Assembly (NCBI RefSeq): GCF_015865035.1
Contig: NZ_JADZGI010000005.1
Location: 12,946-76,945, forward strand
Reading direction: 5' to 3'
DNA: 64,000 bases
From: Novosphingobium aureum
Lineage (GTDB): Bacteria; Pseudomonadota; Alphaproteobacteria; Sphingomonadales; Sphingomonadaceae
Shown: positions 34,210-43,057 of the stretch, piece by piece
Numbering within the stretch: position 1 is the first letter of the stretch
Layout of the letters: every line of letters starts with the position of its first letter
Made by a program: the position numbers and the translations under genes
Notes under the pieces: model-generated
Seen by the model: the letters and a program-made list of their open reading frames with translations, nothing else
What the model was told of the DNA's origin: nothing
The model's database searches: none

Positions 34210-35880
34210 TCAATTGCGCTGGCAGCCCCCCTCGCCTGCCAGCGCCGGATAGGCCGCCTGCAGCGCGCGCGTGACGCCGTTGGTCCAGCCGAAGCCGTCC
34301 TGCGTCGGGTATTCGCCGCCACCGCCCGCGACCTGCTGCTCGACGTTGTATTTCTCGAGCAACTTGCCGCTGGCGCAGTATTCGCGAGCGACCGTGGCGA
34401 GGAAGCGTGCCGCGATTTCGCGGGCAAGCTCTGGCCTGCCCACGCGCCGGGCGGCATCGATGGCGATCCATTGCAGGGGTGCCCAGCCATTGGGTGCATC
34501 CCACTGCTGGCCGGTATCGACGAGGCTGGTGCGCAGCCCCCCTTGCGCGACGAGGCGGCTCTCGACCGTCTGGAGCACGCGGCCGCTCCGCGCCGGTGCG
34601 GCAAGGCCGGTGAACAGCGGGTAGACGCTTGCCGCGGTAAGCCCTGGACGGATCGAGTGCGCATCGAGGTCGTAGTCTCCGTAACGCGCGCCCGCCTCGT
34701 CCCAGAGCCAGCGCTCGACCGCTACCCGCCGCGCCGCCGCAAGGTCGGCGAAGCGGTCGACGCAGGCGCGCTCGCCCGCCTCGCGACAGGTCGAGGCGAT
34801 GGCCTGTTCGAGCCCGAAGAGCAGAGCGTTGAGATCGACCGGAACCACATCCATCGTATCGATCGTCGCCATCGTGCGCCCGTCGGCGAACCAGCGCGAG
34901 GAAAAGTCCCAGCCGCTTTCCGCCGCCGCGCGGATGTCGGGGTAGAGCTCGTCCGGTGCCCTGCCGGTCTCGGCCCGCAGCGCGGCATCCTCGCCCCAGC
35001 TTTCCTCGCGCGGTCGCGCGACCGGCGACGCATAGCGAGACAGGAGGGCCCCGTCGGGCATGCGCACCTGATGTTCGCCGCTCGTCCAGAAGGCATGCTC
35101 GCGCTTCATCGCCGCGAGGCGGCGCTCACGCGGCACCGGGTCCCGCGACTTCGAGAGACCGACCATGAGGTAATAGAACGGCGGCTGCGAGCGCGTGACA
35201 TAGTAGCTGCGCGTGCCGTTGGGCACATGCCCGAAGCGCTCGATCAGTGCGGTGAAGTCGTCGATCATCGCTTCGACGAGATCGTCGCGGCCATCGACGC
35301 GCAGGCCCAGCATCGTGAAGTAGCTGTCCCAGTAGTACATCTCGCGAAACCGCCCTCCCGGTACGACGTAGGGCCGTTCCAGCGCGATGACGGAGCTGCC
35401 GGGCGCAGGCTTGGAAGGCTCGCGCGCAAGCTGGCTCCACAGCAGCACGATGTGGCGTGCCAGAGGTATCCGCCGACGCGCTGGCGCGAGCGTACCGGGC
35501 TGTGCGGGCACCGTGAAGTTGTCTTCCACGAAGGCACGCAACGCATCGACGCCTTGCGGTGGCTGCGCACAATAGTCGGCCATGATCGCATCCGGGGCGC
35601 GGCGTGGCTCGGCATCGGCGAAAGTCTTGCTGTCGGGATAAAGCCGCGCCTCCTGCACCGCCACGAAGAGCGGGCCGAACAGGTCGAGCGGGGTCGGTGC
35701 CTGCTCTCCGCTCGCCGGGACATGCGGACAGGCGATAGCCGTGTGCGATGCTTCGGGCGATGCCTGCGCGAGATTTGCCGGGGCGCAAACGAGCGCGCCG
35801 AGCGCCGATGCCGCGCCAAAGCCCCTGAATGGGCTGCGCGTGCCGGTGCCTTGCCGCGTCGTGCCCCGTCGTCTCGCCAT
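34210..35880 (-). CDS. treA: Trehalase (GH37), exported
   Basis: A 556-residue glycoside hydrolase that splits trehalose into two glucoses. Both family signatures are present: PGGRFREMYYWDSYFTMLGL near residues 174-193 and QQWDAPNGWAPLQW near 463-476. The acidic residues of DSYF and ESWGED are likely catalytic. The N-terminus has a hydrophobic stretch (GFGAASALGALVCAPANLAQA) after arginine-rich residues, pointing to export. It is convergent with the NUP gene and appears as a stand-alone gene. Confidence 0.9.
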   Translation of the reverse strand: MARRRGTTRQGTGTRSPFRGFGAASALGALVCAPANLAQASPEASHTAIACPHVPASGEQAPTPLDLFGPLFVAVQEARLYPDSKTFADAEPRRAPDAIMADYCAQPPQGVDALRAFVEDNFTVPAQPGTLAPARRRIPLARHIVLLWSQLAREPSKPAPGSSVIALERPYVVPGGRFREMYYWDSYFTMLGLRVDGRDDLVEAMIDDFTALIERFGHVPNGTRSYYVTRSQPPFYYLMVGLSKSRDPVPRERRLAAMKREHAFWTSGEHQVRMPDGALLSRYASPVARPREESWGEDAALRAETGRAPDELYPDIRAAAESGWDFSSRWFADGRTMATIDTMDVVPVDLNALLFGLEQAIASTCREAGERACVDRFADLAAARRVAVERWLWDEAGARYGDYDLDAHSIRPGLTAASVYPLFTGLAAPARSGRVLQTVESRLVAQGGLRTSLVDTGQQWDAPNGWAPLQWIAIDAARRVGRPELAREIAARFLATVAREYCASGKLLEKYNVEQQVAGGGGEYPTQDGFGWTNGVTRALQAAYPALAGEGGCQRN

Positions 35881-35981
35881 TGCCTGCCCCCTGCCACCTT
35901 ATGCCGCAGCGCTATCATCATCGCGCCCATGGCCTTTCAGGACAAGCACGCACACCCGCGCCTGCCCTTTCCCGAAAGGAC

Positions 35982-36013
35982 GAGGCCGGCCCGGGTTCCC
36001 CCGGACCGGCCTC
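35982..36013 (-). terminator. Strong hairpin after the GMC oxidoreductase gene
   Basis: GAGGCCGG (35982-35989) pairs with CCGGCCTC (36006-36013) and CCGGG (35991-35995) with CCCGG (36000-36004), with one mismatch and a four-base loop. It lies 57 bases past the minus-strand gene ending at 36070 and before the trehalase start, so it most likely ends that transcript. The tail on the minus strand (GTCCTTTC) is only weakly U-rich. Confidence 0.6.
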
Positions 36014-36069
36014 TCTTCTTGCAGGCAGGCTATGCGACCCTGCCGGGCTCGCCCCGACCGAGCCTTACC

Positions 36070-37692
36070 TCAAGCCGTCTGTGCGGCCCTGGCGAAGTAA
36101 GTCTCGACCAGCATCTTCGAGGCATGACGCGCGAGCGCCTGCGTCGGGGCATTGGTATTTCCGCTGATGATCTGCGGCATGACCGAGGCGTCGATCACGT
36201 GGAGCGCCTCGATGCCCTTCACCTTGAGGCGGGCATCGACGACCGCCATCGGATCGGAAGCCTTGCCCATCTTGCAGGTGCCGACCGGGTGCCACATCGT
36301 CGTCGCGACCTGCTTGACGAAGCCGCCGATCTCCTCGTCGCTCTGCACGTTCGCACCGGGGACGAATTCCTCCTCGATGACCTCGGCGAGCGAGCGCTGC
36401 TCCATCACCTTGCGCACCGACTTGACCGCAGCGATGCCGACCTCGAGGTCGTAGTCGTCGCCAATGAAGTTGGGATTGATCAGCGGCATCGACGTCGGGT
36501 CGGCATCGGCCAGCCGTACCCAGCCGCGGCTGCGCGGCTGGAGAACGACCGTGGCGAAGGTAACGCCCGAGCGCGACCCGCTCGGGTTGAGGCCATCCTC
36601 GGAGATGATCGGCTCGTGGTAGCACTGGACCGTGGGCGCATCGCTATCGAGCTTGTCCGGGTCCCAATAGGACACCGTCTCGATGCCGTTGCCCGAGGCC
36701 GGGCCGTCGCCAGTGAGCAGATAGCGCGCACCCGATGCGAACATGCCCACGCCTTGCGCGGCGGCCTGGTAGCCCATCTTGCCCTTCACGAAGGCGGCGA
36801 TGGGAATGATCGGGTGATCGTGCAGGTTCTCGCCCATGCCCTTGATATCGGCGATGCACGGAATGCCGAACTTCTCGAGCTGCTCGCGCTGGCCAAGCCC
36901 CGAATGCATCAGGATCTTGGGGCTCTGCACCGCGCCTGCCGACATGATCACGAGACCGGCTGCGATCTCTTCCTCGGTATCGCCGTTGCGCACCCGCACG
37001 CCGACGGCGCGCTTGCCCTCGATCAGCACCTTGGTGACCGTGCGCGAGGTCAGCAGCGCGACCCGGCCCGTCTTCACGTGCGGGTGGAGATAGGCCACCG
37101 CCGCGCTGGCACGCTTGCCCTTGTCGGTGTTCGACTGGACGGGGGAGACGCCGGTCTGGCGCTCCCCGTTGTAATCGGCGTTATAGTCGAGCCCGAACTC
37201 CTGGAAGGCGCGCATGCAGCGCTGGTTGAGCTCGTTGATGCCCTGGGGCAATTCGACCGAGAGCGGCCCGTCGATGCCGTGATACTTGTTGTGGAAGGTG
37301 TCGTTGCGTTCCTGTTCGATGTAGGTCTGGCGCATCGTCTCCCACGACCAGTCACCCTCGTCGCCGACCGCTTCCTGCCATGCATCGAAGTCCTGCTTCT
37401 GCCCGCGCACATAGCACATCGCATTGACCGAGGTGCCTCCGCCGACAACCTTGCCCATGCGATAGCGCCGGTTCTGGCCGTTCACTTCGACAGTCTCGTA
37501 AGGCCAGACCGCAGTGTCCTTGGCTAGAAGCTTAGAATAGCCCGCCGGGATATGGATCATCGGATTGCGATCCATCGGCCCGGCCTCGATTACCGCGATG
37601 GTCTGGTCGGTATGGCGCGCGAGATAGTCCGCGACCACGCAACCGGCGGCGCCGCTGCCCACGATGACCACGTCGAAATGCTTGACTGACAT
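36070..37692 (-). CDS. GMC-family FAD-dependent alcohol dehydrogenase
   Basis: A 540-residue flavoenzyme of the choline-dehydrogenase group. FAD is bound by DVVIVGSGAAGCVVADYLA (residues 7-25) and IAVIEAGP. MGKVVGGGTSVNAMCYVRG is the second GMC signature, and GAVQSPKILMHSGLG the third. Catalytic residues are in WHPVGTCKMG (His) and GNTNAPTQ (Asn). It oxidises an alcohol to an aldehyde. The aldehyde dehydrogenase gene directly upstream on the same strand would take the product to the acid. The natural alcohol is not indicated. Confidence 0.87.
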   Translation of the reverse strand: MSVKHFDVVIVGSGAAGCVVADYLARHTDQTIAVIEAGPMDRNPMIHIPAGYSKLLAKDTAVWPYETVEVNGQNRRYRMGKVVGGGTSVNAMCYVRGQKQDFDAWQEAVGDEGDWSWETMRQTYIEQERNDTFHNKYHGIDGPLSVELPQGINELNQRCMRAFQEFGLDYNADYNGERQTGVSPVQSNTDKGKRASAAVAYLHPHVKTGRVALLTSRTVTKVLIEGKRAVGVRVRNGDTEEEIAAGLVIMSAGAVQSPKILMHSGLGQREQLEKFGIPCIADIKGMGENLHDHPIIPIAAFVKGKMGYQAAAQGVGMFASGARYLLTGDGPASGNGIETVSYWDPDKLDSDAPTVQCYHEPIISEDGLNPSGSRSGVTFATVVLQPRSRGWVRLADADPTSMPLINPNFIGDDYDLEVGIAAVKSVRKVMEQRSLAEVIEEEFVPGANVQSDEEIGGFVKQVATTMWHPVGTCKMGKASDPMAVVDARLKVKGIEALHVIDASVMPQIISGNTNAPTQALARHASKMLVETYFARAAQTA

Positions 37693-37730
37693 AGCAAATC
37701 CTTTCTTGTTATTATTTCGTCCGCCCCACC

Positions 37731-39212
37731 TCAGAACGGGTAGGCCGGCGCCTCTCCCTTGATCGTGACCCACTGCCACTCGGTGAATTCTTCCCAGTTG
37801 GCGGGCCCGCCGATGGCACTGCCGTTGCCCGATGCGCCCACCCCGCCGAAGGGATTGACGACCTCGTCGTTCACCGTCTGGTCGTTGATATGCAGCAGGC
37901 CGGTCTGGAGCTGCTCGCCCAGCGCCAGCGCGCGCGATACGTTGCGCGAGATGATTGCCGCCGAAAGGCCATACTCGGTCTGGTTGGCGAGCTTCACCGC
38001 TTCTGCATCGTCGGCGAAGGTGGTGACCACCGCGACCGGCCCGAAGATTTCCTGCTGGAAGGCGCTCATCTCGGGCGTCACGCCCGACAGAACGGTCGGC
38101 GTGTAGAACAGCTTGTCGGCCTTGCCGCCGGTCGCGAGCGTGGCGCCTGCAGCGACGCTGTCCTGCACCACCTTGGCAACATGGTCTGCCTGGCGCTGGT
38201 TGATCAGCGGACCGATCGCGATACCCTCCTGGTTGGGATCGCCCATCGGCAGTGCGGCAGCCTTTTCGGCGAAGGCCTTGACGAAGTCTTCGGCAATCGC
38301 CTCGTGGACGAGCACGCGCCCAACCGACATGCAGATCTGGCCCTGATGCAGGAACACGCCCCAGGCCGCGTTGCGCAGCGCGAGGTCCATGTCGGCATCG
38401 TCGAGAATGATGATCGAGTTCTTGCCGCCCAGCTCGAGGCTGACCTTCTTGAGGTGGCGGCTGGCGTTCTGGCCGACCATGCGCCCGGCCCCGGTCGAGC
38501 CGGTGAACTGGATCATGCCGATCTCGGGGTCGCTGCACAGCGCCTCGCCCGCCTCGCTGCCGCCCGGCAGCATCTGCAGCACGCCTGCGGGAAGCCCGGC
38601 CAGCTCGAACAGGCGCGCGATGACGAGACCGCCGCAGATCGCGGTGCGCGGGTCGGGCTTCAGGATCACCGCATTGCCGACCGCGAGAGCAGGCGCGACC
38701 GCGCGCATGGCGAGATAGAGCGGGAAGTTGAACGGTGCGATGACACCGACGACGCCGATTGGACGGCGACGCGCCAGATTGATGCGACCGGGCGTGGTCG
38801 GCAGAACCAGCCCCTGCGCCTGGTGCGGCATGGCGGCGGCGAGCTGGATCGCCTTGAGCGTGACCTGCAGCTCGAAAGCCGCCTTCGGCCTGGCCGACCC
38901 GCTCTCGCGCACGAGCCAGGTAATGATCTCCTCGGAATGCTCCTGCCCGATCGCCAAGGCGCGCAGGAATACCGCAGCGCGATCATCGGGGCTTTGCGCG
39001 GCCCAGTCGCGCTGCGCCTTGCGTGCCGCCTTGGCACTGCTGGCGACGGTATCGGCATTGGCCAGCGCGATCGCGCCAAGCTCGGCTCCGGTCGCGGGCT
39101 CCACGGCCTTGGCGAGGTCCTCGCCAACGCTCCAGCCGTTGCCATAGAACATACCGGAAAGATACTTTTGAGGAAGGAACCCGGCGTCATCATGCGCTGC
39201 GGCGTTCGTCAT
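37731..39212 (-). CDS. Aldehyde dehydrogenase (benzaldehyde-dehydrogenase-like)
   Basis: About 493 residues, from the ATG at 39212 preceded by GGAG. The NAD site is PFNFPLYLAMRAVAPALAVG, the catalytic Glu is in LELGGKNS and the catalytic Cys in LHQGQICMSVGR. EIFGPVAVVTTF and NPFGGVGASGNG are standard. The style is close to benzaldehyde/vanillin dehydrogenases. It precedes the GMC gene by 38 bases and is divergent from a LysR gene, giving a regulated alcohol-to-acid module. Confidence 0.88.
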   Translation of the reverse strand: MTNAAAHDDAGFLPQKYLSGMFYGNGWSVGEDLAKAVEPATGAELGAIALANADTVASSAKAARKAQRDWAAQSPDDRAAVFLRALAIGQEHSEEIITWLVRESGSARPKAAFELQVTLKAIQLAAAMPHQAQGLVLPTTPGRINLARRRPIGVVGVIAPFNFPLYLAMRAVAPALAVGNAVILKPDPRTAICGGLVIARLFELAGLPAGVLQMLPGGSEAGEALCSDPEIGMIQFTGSTGAGRMVGQNASRHLKKVSLELGGKNSIIILDDADMDLALRNAAWGVFLHQGQICMSVGRVLVHEAIAEDFVKAFAEKAAALPMGDPNQEGIAIGPLINQRQADHVAKVVQDSVAAGATLATGGKADKLFYTPTVLSGVTPEMSAFQQEIFGPVAVVTTFADDAEAVKLANQTEYGLSAAIISRNVSRALALGEQLQTGLLHINDQTVNDEVVNPFGGVGASGNGSAIGGPANWEEFTEWQWVTIKGEAPAYPF

Positions 39213-39361
39213 ACCCATCTCCATTTTTCTCTACAGGCTCGTTTTTCTGGGCCTGCGAACGAAAAGACAGGTAAGTCCGCCACGCGCTGATGCAAAGACC
39301 ATCTCGGTAGCCAATCATATCCAGATGGTATATCAAGCCGTGGCGCTGCAAGAGAGAAACA
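39213..39361. promoter_or_regulatory. Divergent promoter region, aldehyde dehydrogenase / LysR
   Basis: 149 bases between the two starts. The stretch 39317-39333 (ATATCCAGATGGTATAT) is an imperfect inverted repeat of the size expected for a LysR box, 29 bases ahead of the regulator start. No other element stands out. Confidence 0.4.
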
Positions 39362-40282
39362 ATGACCGACATCCGGCGTTTGCGCTATTTCGTGACCGTG
39401 GCTTCCGAACGCAGCTTCACGCGTGCAGCCGCGCGGCTGAACATGGCCCAGCCGCCGCTCAGCCGTCGTATCCAGGAGATCGAGGAAGAACTCGGCGCGC
39501 AGCTGATCGAGCGCAGTTCGCGCCCGCTGGCGCTGACCAGCGCCGGCCAGCTGTTCCTCGCCCACGCCCTGCAGGTACTCGAACGCCACGATACGATGGA
39601 GCGCGCGATGGAGCGCTTCATATCCGCCGAACGCCCGCGCTTCACTCTGGGCCTGCTGCCATCCGAGTTCTACGTGCGCCTGCCCCAGATCGTGCGCCGC
39701 TATCGCACCCGCGACCCGGGCACGGATCTGGTGCTGAGCGAAATGAGCTCTTCGGAACAGGTCGTGGCGCTCAAGGAGGGGCGCATCGACGCAGGCCTCG
39801 GGCGCGTGCGCATCGACGACCCGGCAATCGCGCGCGAGGTCCTGCGCGAGGAGCGCCTCGTTGCGGCCATGCCGCCGGGGTCCGGTGCAGCCAACGAACC
39901 GGTGGGCCTCGCCCGCCTCGCGCGCATGCCCCTGCTGCTCTACCCGCGCGAACCGCGCCCGAGCCACGCGGACGTAGTCCTCTCGGTATTTCGCGATAGC
40001 GGCCTTTCACCCGACGAAGTGATCGAGGTCCGCGAGCTGGAGACCGCACTGATCATGGTCTCCGCAGGGGTCGGTGCGTGCCTCATCCCCGCCTCCTCGC
40101 AATGGCTCGCCCATCCCGAGGTGATCTGCCGCCCGATCCGTCCGCGCGCCGCTTCGCCGATCATCCTCTACCACCGGCCGAACGACACATCGCCGCAGTT
40201 CGCGACATTGCTGCGTACCTTCGCCTCGCTGTTCACCGAGTGGGGTTATCCGCTCTCCCCCCGCCTCGCTCAGGCCAGCTGA
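39362..40282 (+). CDS. LysR-family regulator of the alcohol/aldehyde oxidation genes
   Basis: A 306-residue regulator. The N-terminal helix-turn-helix is RRLRYFVTVASERSFTRAAARLNMAQPPLSRRIQEIEEELG, followed by ERSSRPLALTSAGQLF. This is the catechol/benzoate (CatR/BenM-like) style of LysR protein. The effector domain fills the rest. It is divergent from the aldehyde dehydrogenase-GMC pair and should control it in response to the substrate or the acid product. Confidence 0.88.
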   Translation: MTDIRRLRYFVTVASERSFTRAAARLNMAQPPLSRRIQEIEEELGAQLIERSSRPLALTSAGQLFLAHALQVLERHDTMERAMERFISAERPRFTLGLLPSEFYVRLPQIVRRYRTRDPGTDLVLSEMSSSEQVVALKEGRIDAGLGRVRIDDPAIAREVLREERLVAAMPPGSGAANEPVGLARLARMPLLLYPREPRPSHADVVLSVFRDSGLSPDEVIEVRELETALIMVSAGVGACLIPASSQWLAHPEVICRPIRPRAASPIILYHRPNDTSPQFATLLRTFASLFTEWGYPLSPRLAQAS

Positions 40283-40437
40283 ACGTCACCACCAGCGGCC
40301 GCGCGCGCCAAGCCAGAGGCGACACCAAGCGGGCGCAAGCCACCAATCCCGCGCAAGGTTGCCGCGCCGATCCTTGAGGCACGCTCACGAAAGTCGTGAA
40401 CAGAAGGGCAATTGCACCTGCCACGCTTTGCCATCAC

Positions 40438-41670
40438 ATGCCCAGCATGGCGACCAATCCAGCAGCGGCTCCCTCGACCCGCGTCTCATCGACCCGGCTG
40501 ATCCTGACCCTCTCCGGCCTCATGGCCTTCGCTTCGCTTTCGACGGACATCTACCTGCCCGCGATGCCGACCATGGCCGGCGAGCTGGGTCCGGGCATCG
40601 AGCTGAGCTTGTCGACGTTCCTGATCGGCTTCAGCCTCGGGCAGCTGGTCTGGGGACCGCTGGGCGACAGGTACGGTCGCCTCATACCGATCCAGGTCGG
40701 GCTGGGCCTGTTCGTGGCGGGATCGGCAGGGTGCGCGCTGGCGGGATCGCTCGAGCAGTTGCTGGCCTGGCGCGTGGTGCAGGCACTGGGGGCCTGCGCA
40801 GGGCCCGTGCTGGGCCGGGCCATCGCGCACGACCTGCACAGCCGCGACCGGGCCGCGGAAATCCTTTCGATCCTCATGCTGATCATGGGCATCGCGCCCC
40901 TGCTGGGACCGCTGCTTGGTGGGCAACTTCTGCATGTCGGATCGTGGCGCCTGTCATTCTGGACCCTCGTGGCGATCGGCATCGTCATGATCCTCGCTGT
41001 ACGCAGACTGCCTGAATCGCGTCCGGTCGTGCCGGGCGAGCAACCTGCCCTCGCACGCTCCTTCGCGGCATACTGGGTCCTGCTGCGCGACCCGGTGGTG
41101 TTGGGCTACGGCATCGCAGGAGGGTTCTACTACTCGGGGATCTACACCTATGTCGGCGGATCGCCCTTCGCCTACATCGAGTACTATCACGTTGCACCGC
41201 AAGCGTACGGCTTCCTCTTCGCGCTTGCGATCTTCGGGCAGATGGCGCTCGGCTTCGTCAATTCCCGGGTGGTCGTGCGCAAGGGCTCGCAAACCATGGC
41301 GCGCTACGGCGCCGCGCTGATCGGGCTGGCCAGCCTCGCGACGCTGCTCGCGACAATGACCGGCTTTGGCGGGCTACCCTTTCTCGTTCTCTCGCTCTTC
41401 GCGTTCATGTCGGCCAATGGGCTGTTCGTGGCCAACATCGTGGCCGGGGCGCTCGATGCCCATCACAAGCGCGCGGGCGCGACTTCGGCGCTGGTGGGAG
41501 CCATGCAATTCGGCAGCGGCGTCATCGCTACCGCCGTATTGGGCTGGGCCGCGGACGGCACCCCCCGCCCGATGGGCATCATCATAGCGACTGTCGGACT
41601 GGGCGCGATGATCTGCACCTTCCTCGTCACGCGTTCGGGCAGCAAGCCCGCCGGGATCGACGAAGCCTAG
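40438..41670 (+). CDS. Bcr/CflA-type MFS exporter
   Basis: About 410 residues with 12 hydrophobic helices. The opening LILTLSGLMAFASLSTDIYLPAMPTMAGEL is characteristic of the Bcr/CflA drug exporters, followed by GQLVWGPLGDRYGR (loop 2-3 motif A). WRVVQALGACAGPVLGRAIAHDL is motif C-like. The start is uncertain: ATG at 40438 or 40447, or a GTG at 40396 with no better ribosome site. It probably removes a toxic small molecule. A bidirectional terminator follows. Confidence 0.85.
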   Translation: MPSMATNPAAAPSTRVSSTRLILTLSGLMAFASLSTDIYLPAMPTMAGELGPGIELSLSTFLIGFSLGQLVWGPLGDRYGRLIPIQVGLGLFVAGSAGCALAGSLEQLLAWRVVQALGACAGPVLGRAIAHDLHSRDRAAEILSILMLIMGIAPLLGPLLGGQLLHVGSWRLSFWTLVAIGIVMILAVRRLPESRPVVPGEQPALARSFAAYWVLLRDPVVLGYGIAGGFYYSGIYTYVGGSPFAYIEYYHVAPQAYGFLFALAIFGQMALGFVNSRVVVRKGSQTMARYGAALIGLASLATLLATMTGFGGLPFLVLSLFAFMSANGLFVANIVAGALDAHHKRAGATSALVGAMQFGSGVIATAVLGWAADGTPRPMGIIIATVGLGAMICTFLVTRSGSKPAGIDEA

Positions 41671-41751
41671 GCTCAGGACCCCAGATCAGCGCCAGCGCGT
41701 GTCCGAACAGGTGCGCAGGCAGAGTGCCCCTGCGCCTTCGTCCCATGCAAG

Positions 41752-41785
41752 AAGAGCTCCCGCCGCAGGGGCAGGAGCTCTTTTC
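41752..41785. terminator. Bidirectional terminator between the exporter and aldo/keto reductase genes
   Basis: AAGAGCTCC (41752-41760) pairs with GGAGCTCTT (41774-41782) around a 13-base loop. TTC follows on the plus strand and the minus strand also leaves on U-rich sequence. It lies between convergent genes ending at 41670 and 41852 and can serve both. Confidence 0.75.
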
Positions 41786-41851
41786 TCTTGATGTCGGCGC
41801 CAGGCGAGAGGCGCCGCTGCCATCGTCCTGCCCCGCAGGGCCGAAAGGCGA

Positions 41852-42709
41852 TTACTTCGCGTAGACCGGGAAGAAGCTCGCCTCGCCGTAGTCCTTGATG
41901 CGATCGGCAGCCTTGAGCGTCGCCATGTCCTCATCGGAGATGGTGAAATCGACGCCGGCATTGTCGCGGATGTGATCCGGGTTGCCCGACTTGGGCAGCG
42001 CGATCAGGCCAAGCTGGAGGCAATAGCGAATGCAAAGCTGCGGCACCGAGACGCCATACTTGCCCGCCACCGCGGCAATCTGTTCGTTGTTGAGGATCTC
42101 ACCATGCGCAACCGGCGAGTAGGCCTCGACCACGATGTCGTTCGCCTGGCAATAGTCGATCAGCTCGAACGGGGTGTTGCTGACATGAGCGAGGATCTGG
42201 TTGACCATCGGCTTGACCTTGCCGTTCTCGAGCAGGTTGTCGAGATCGACCTTCTCGAAGTTGGAGACGCCGATCGCGCGCAGCTTGCCTTCCTCGTAGG
42301 CTTCCTCCAGCGCGCGCCAGGCGGCCAGATTGCCCTCGAAGAAATGTTCGCCATTTCGGAATTCCGGCCAGGGCTGCGGCGCATGGATGATCATCATGTC
42401 GATATAATCGAGACCCATGGCCTCGAGCGATCCGGCAATCGCCGCCTTGGCTTCCTCGTAGGTCTTGATCCCCGCTTCGAGCTTGGTCGTCACGAAGATG
42501 TCCTCGCGTGCGACGCCGCTCGTACGCACGCCTTCACCGACGCCGCGCTCGTTGGCGTAGGCCTGCGCCGTGTCGACGTGACGATAGCCAATCTCGATGG
42601 CCTCGCGCACGACTTGCGCCACGGCATCGTCCTCGATCATCCAGGTGCCCAGACCCAGCTTGGGAACGGCAAGGCCGTTCGAAAGGGTATACGTATCCTT
42701 GAGTGTCAT
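41852..42709 (-). CDS. Aldo/keto reductase
   Basis: A 285-residue NADPH-dependent carbonyl reductase of the 2,5-diketogluconate reductase style. The catalytic tetrad is visible: Asp46 and Tyr51 (GYRHVDTAQAYANERGVG), Lys76 (VTTKLEAG) and His109 (MMIIHAPQPW). RAIGVSNFEKVDLDNLL and ALPKSGNPDHIRDNAGVDF are usual for the family; the cofactor loop has KSGN in place of the common KS-x-R. It is alone, with a 348-base upstream region containing a perfect palindrome (42902-42917). Confidence 0.88.
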   Translation of the reverse strand: MTLKDTYTLSNGLAVPKLGLGTWMIEDDAVAQVVREAIEIGYRHVDTAQAYANERGVGEGVRTSGVAREDIFVTTKLEAGIKTYEEAKAAIAGSLEAMGLDYIDMMIIHAPQPWPEFRNGEHFFEGNLAAWRALEEAYEEGKLRAIGVSNFEKVDLDNLLENGKVKPMVNQILAHVSNTPFELIDYCQANDIVVEAYSPVAHGEILNNEQIAAVAGKYGVSVPQLCIRYCLQLGLIALPKSGNPDHIRDNAGVDFTISDEDMATLKAADRIKDYGEASFFPVYAK

Positions 42710-43057
42710 CTTGCGAACCCTCCTTCGGTTGCGGGAACGCCTTTCGTGTTGGCATGAGCGCGCACGACTCCGGCGTTTCCAGTCATGATGACAATCTAGG
42801 TTTCACTGATGGGCACGCGAAAGCCCCGTGCAATGCGACAGGACGGTGAGAACTGCTCATCATACCAGTCGGGCTTGCTGGCCTGCTGATGTCATTTTCG
42901 CACGTTCCCGGGAACGTTTGAGGGGAGCGGCAAGAGTGCGACAGCGCAATCGTCGTGCCCCTTCCACTCCCCTCATTTATCGCCAGGTGCCGGGAATATT
43001 GGATACAACGCGGACAGCGGAGTTCCCATTCGAGCCCCCCTGCACTGCGTGACCGGA
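42710..43057. other. Intergenic region upstream of the aldo/keto reductase gene
   Basis: 348 bases without a convincing gene. It holds the perfect 16-base palindrome at 42902-42917 listed separately, and the end of the phosphodiesterase gene borders it at 43058. No clear intrinsic terminator for that gene was seen. Confidence 0.45.
42902..42917. promoter_or_regulatory. Perfect 16-base palindrome, operator-like
   Basis: ACGTTCCCGGGAACGT is exactly self-complementary. It sits 193 bases upstream of the aldo/keto reductase start. Perfect symmetry and location in non-coding DNA suggest a binding site for a dimeric repressor, though no regulator gene is adjacent. Confidence 0.45.

Noticed and set aside
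34471..37527. A plus-strand frame of 1018 residues
   Set aside because: It runs antisense to trehalase and the GMC oxidoreductase, both with clear catalytic motifs; the composition is typical of an antisense shadow.
36070..39212. Polyethylene-glycol degradation pair (GMC dehydrogenase plus aldehyde dehydrogenase)
   Set aside because: The enzyme classes match, but the rest of such operons (acyl-CoA ligase, dedicated transporter, AraC regulator) is absent here, so only the general alcohol-to-acid role is claimed.
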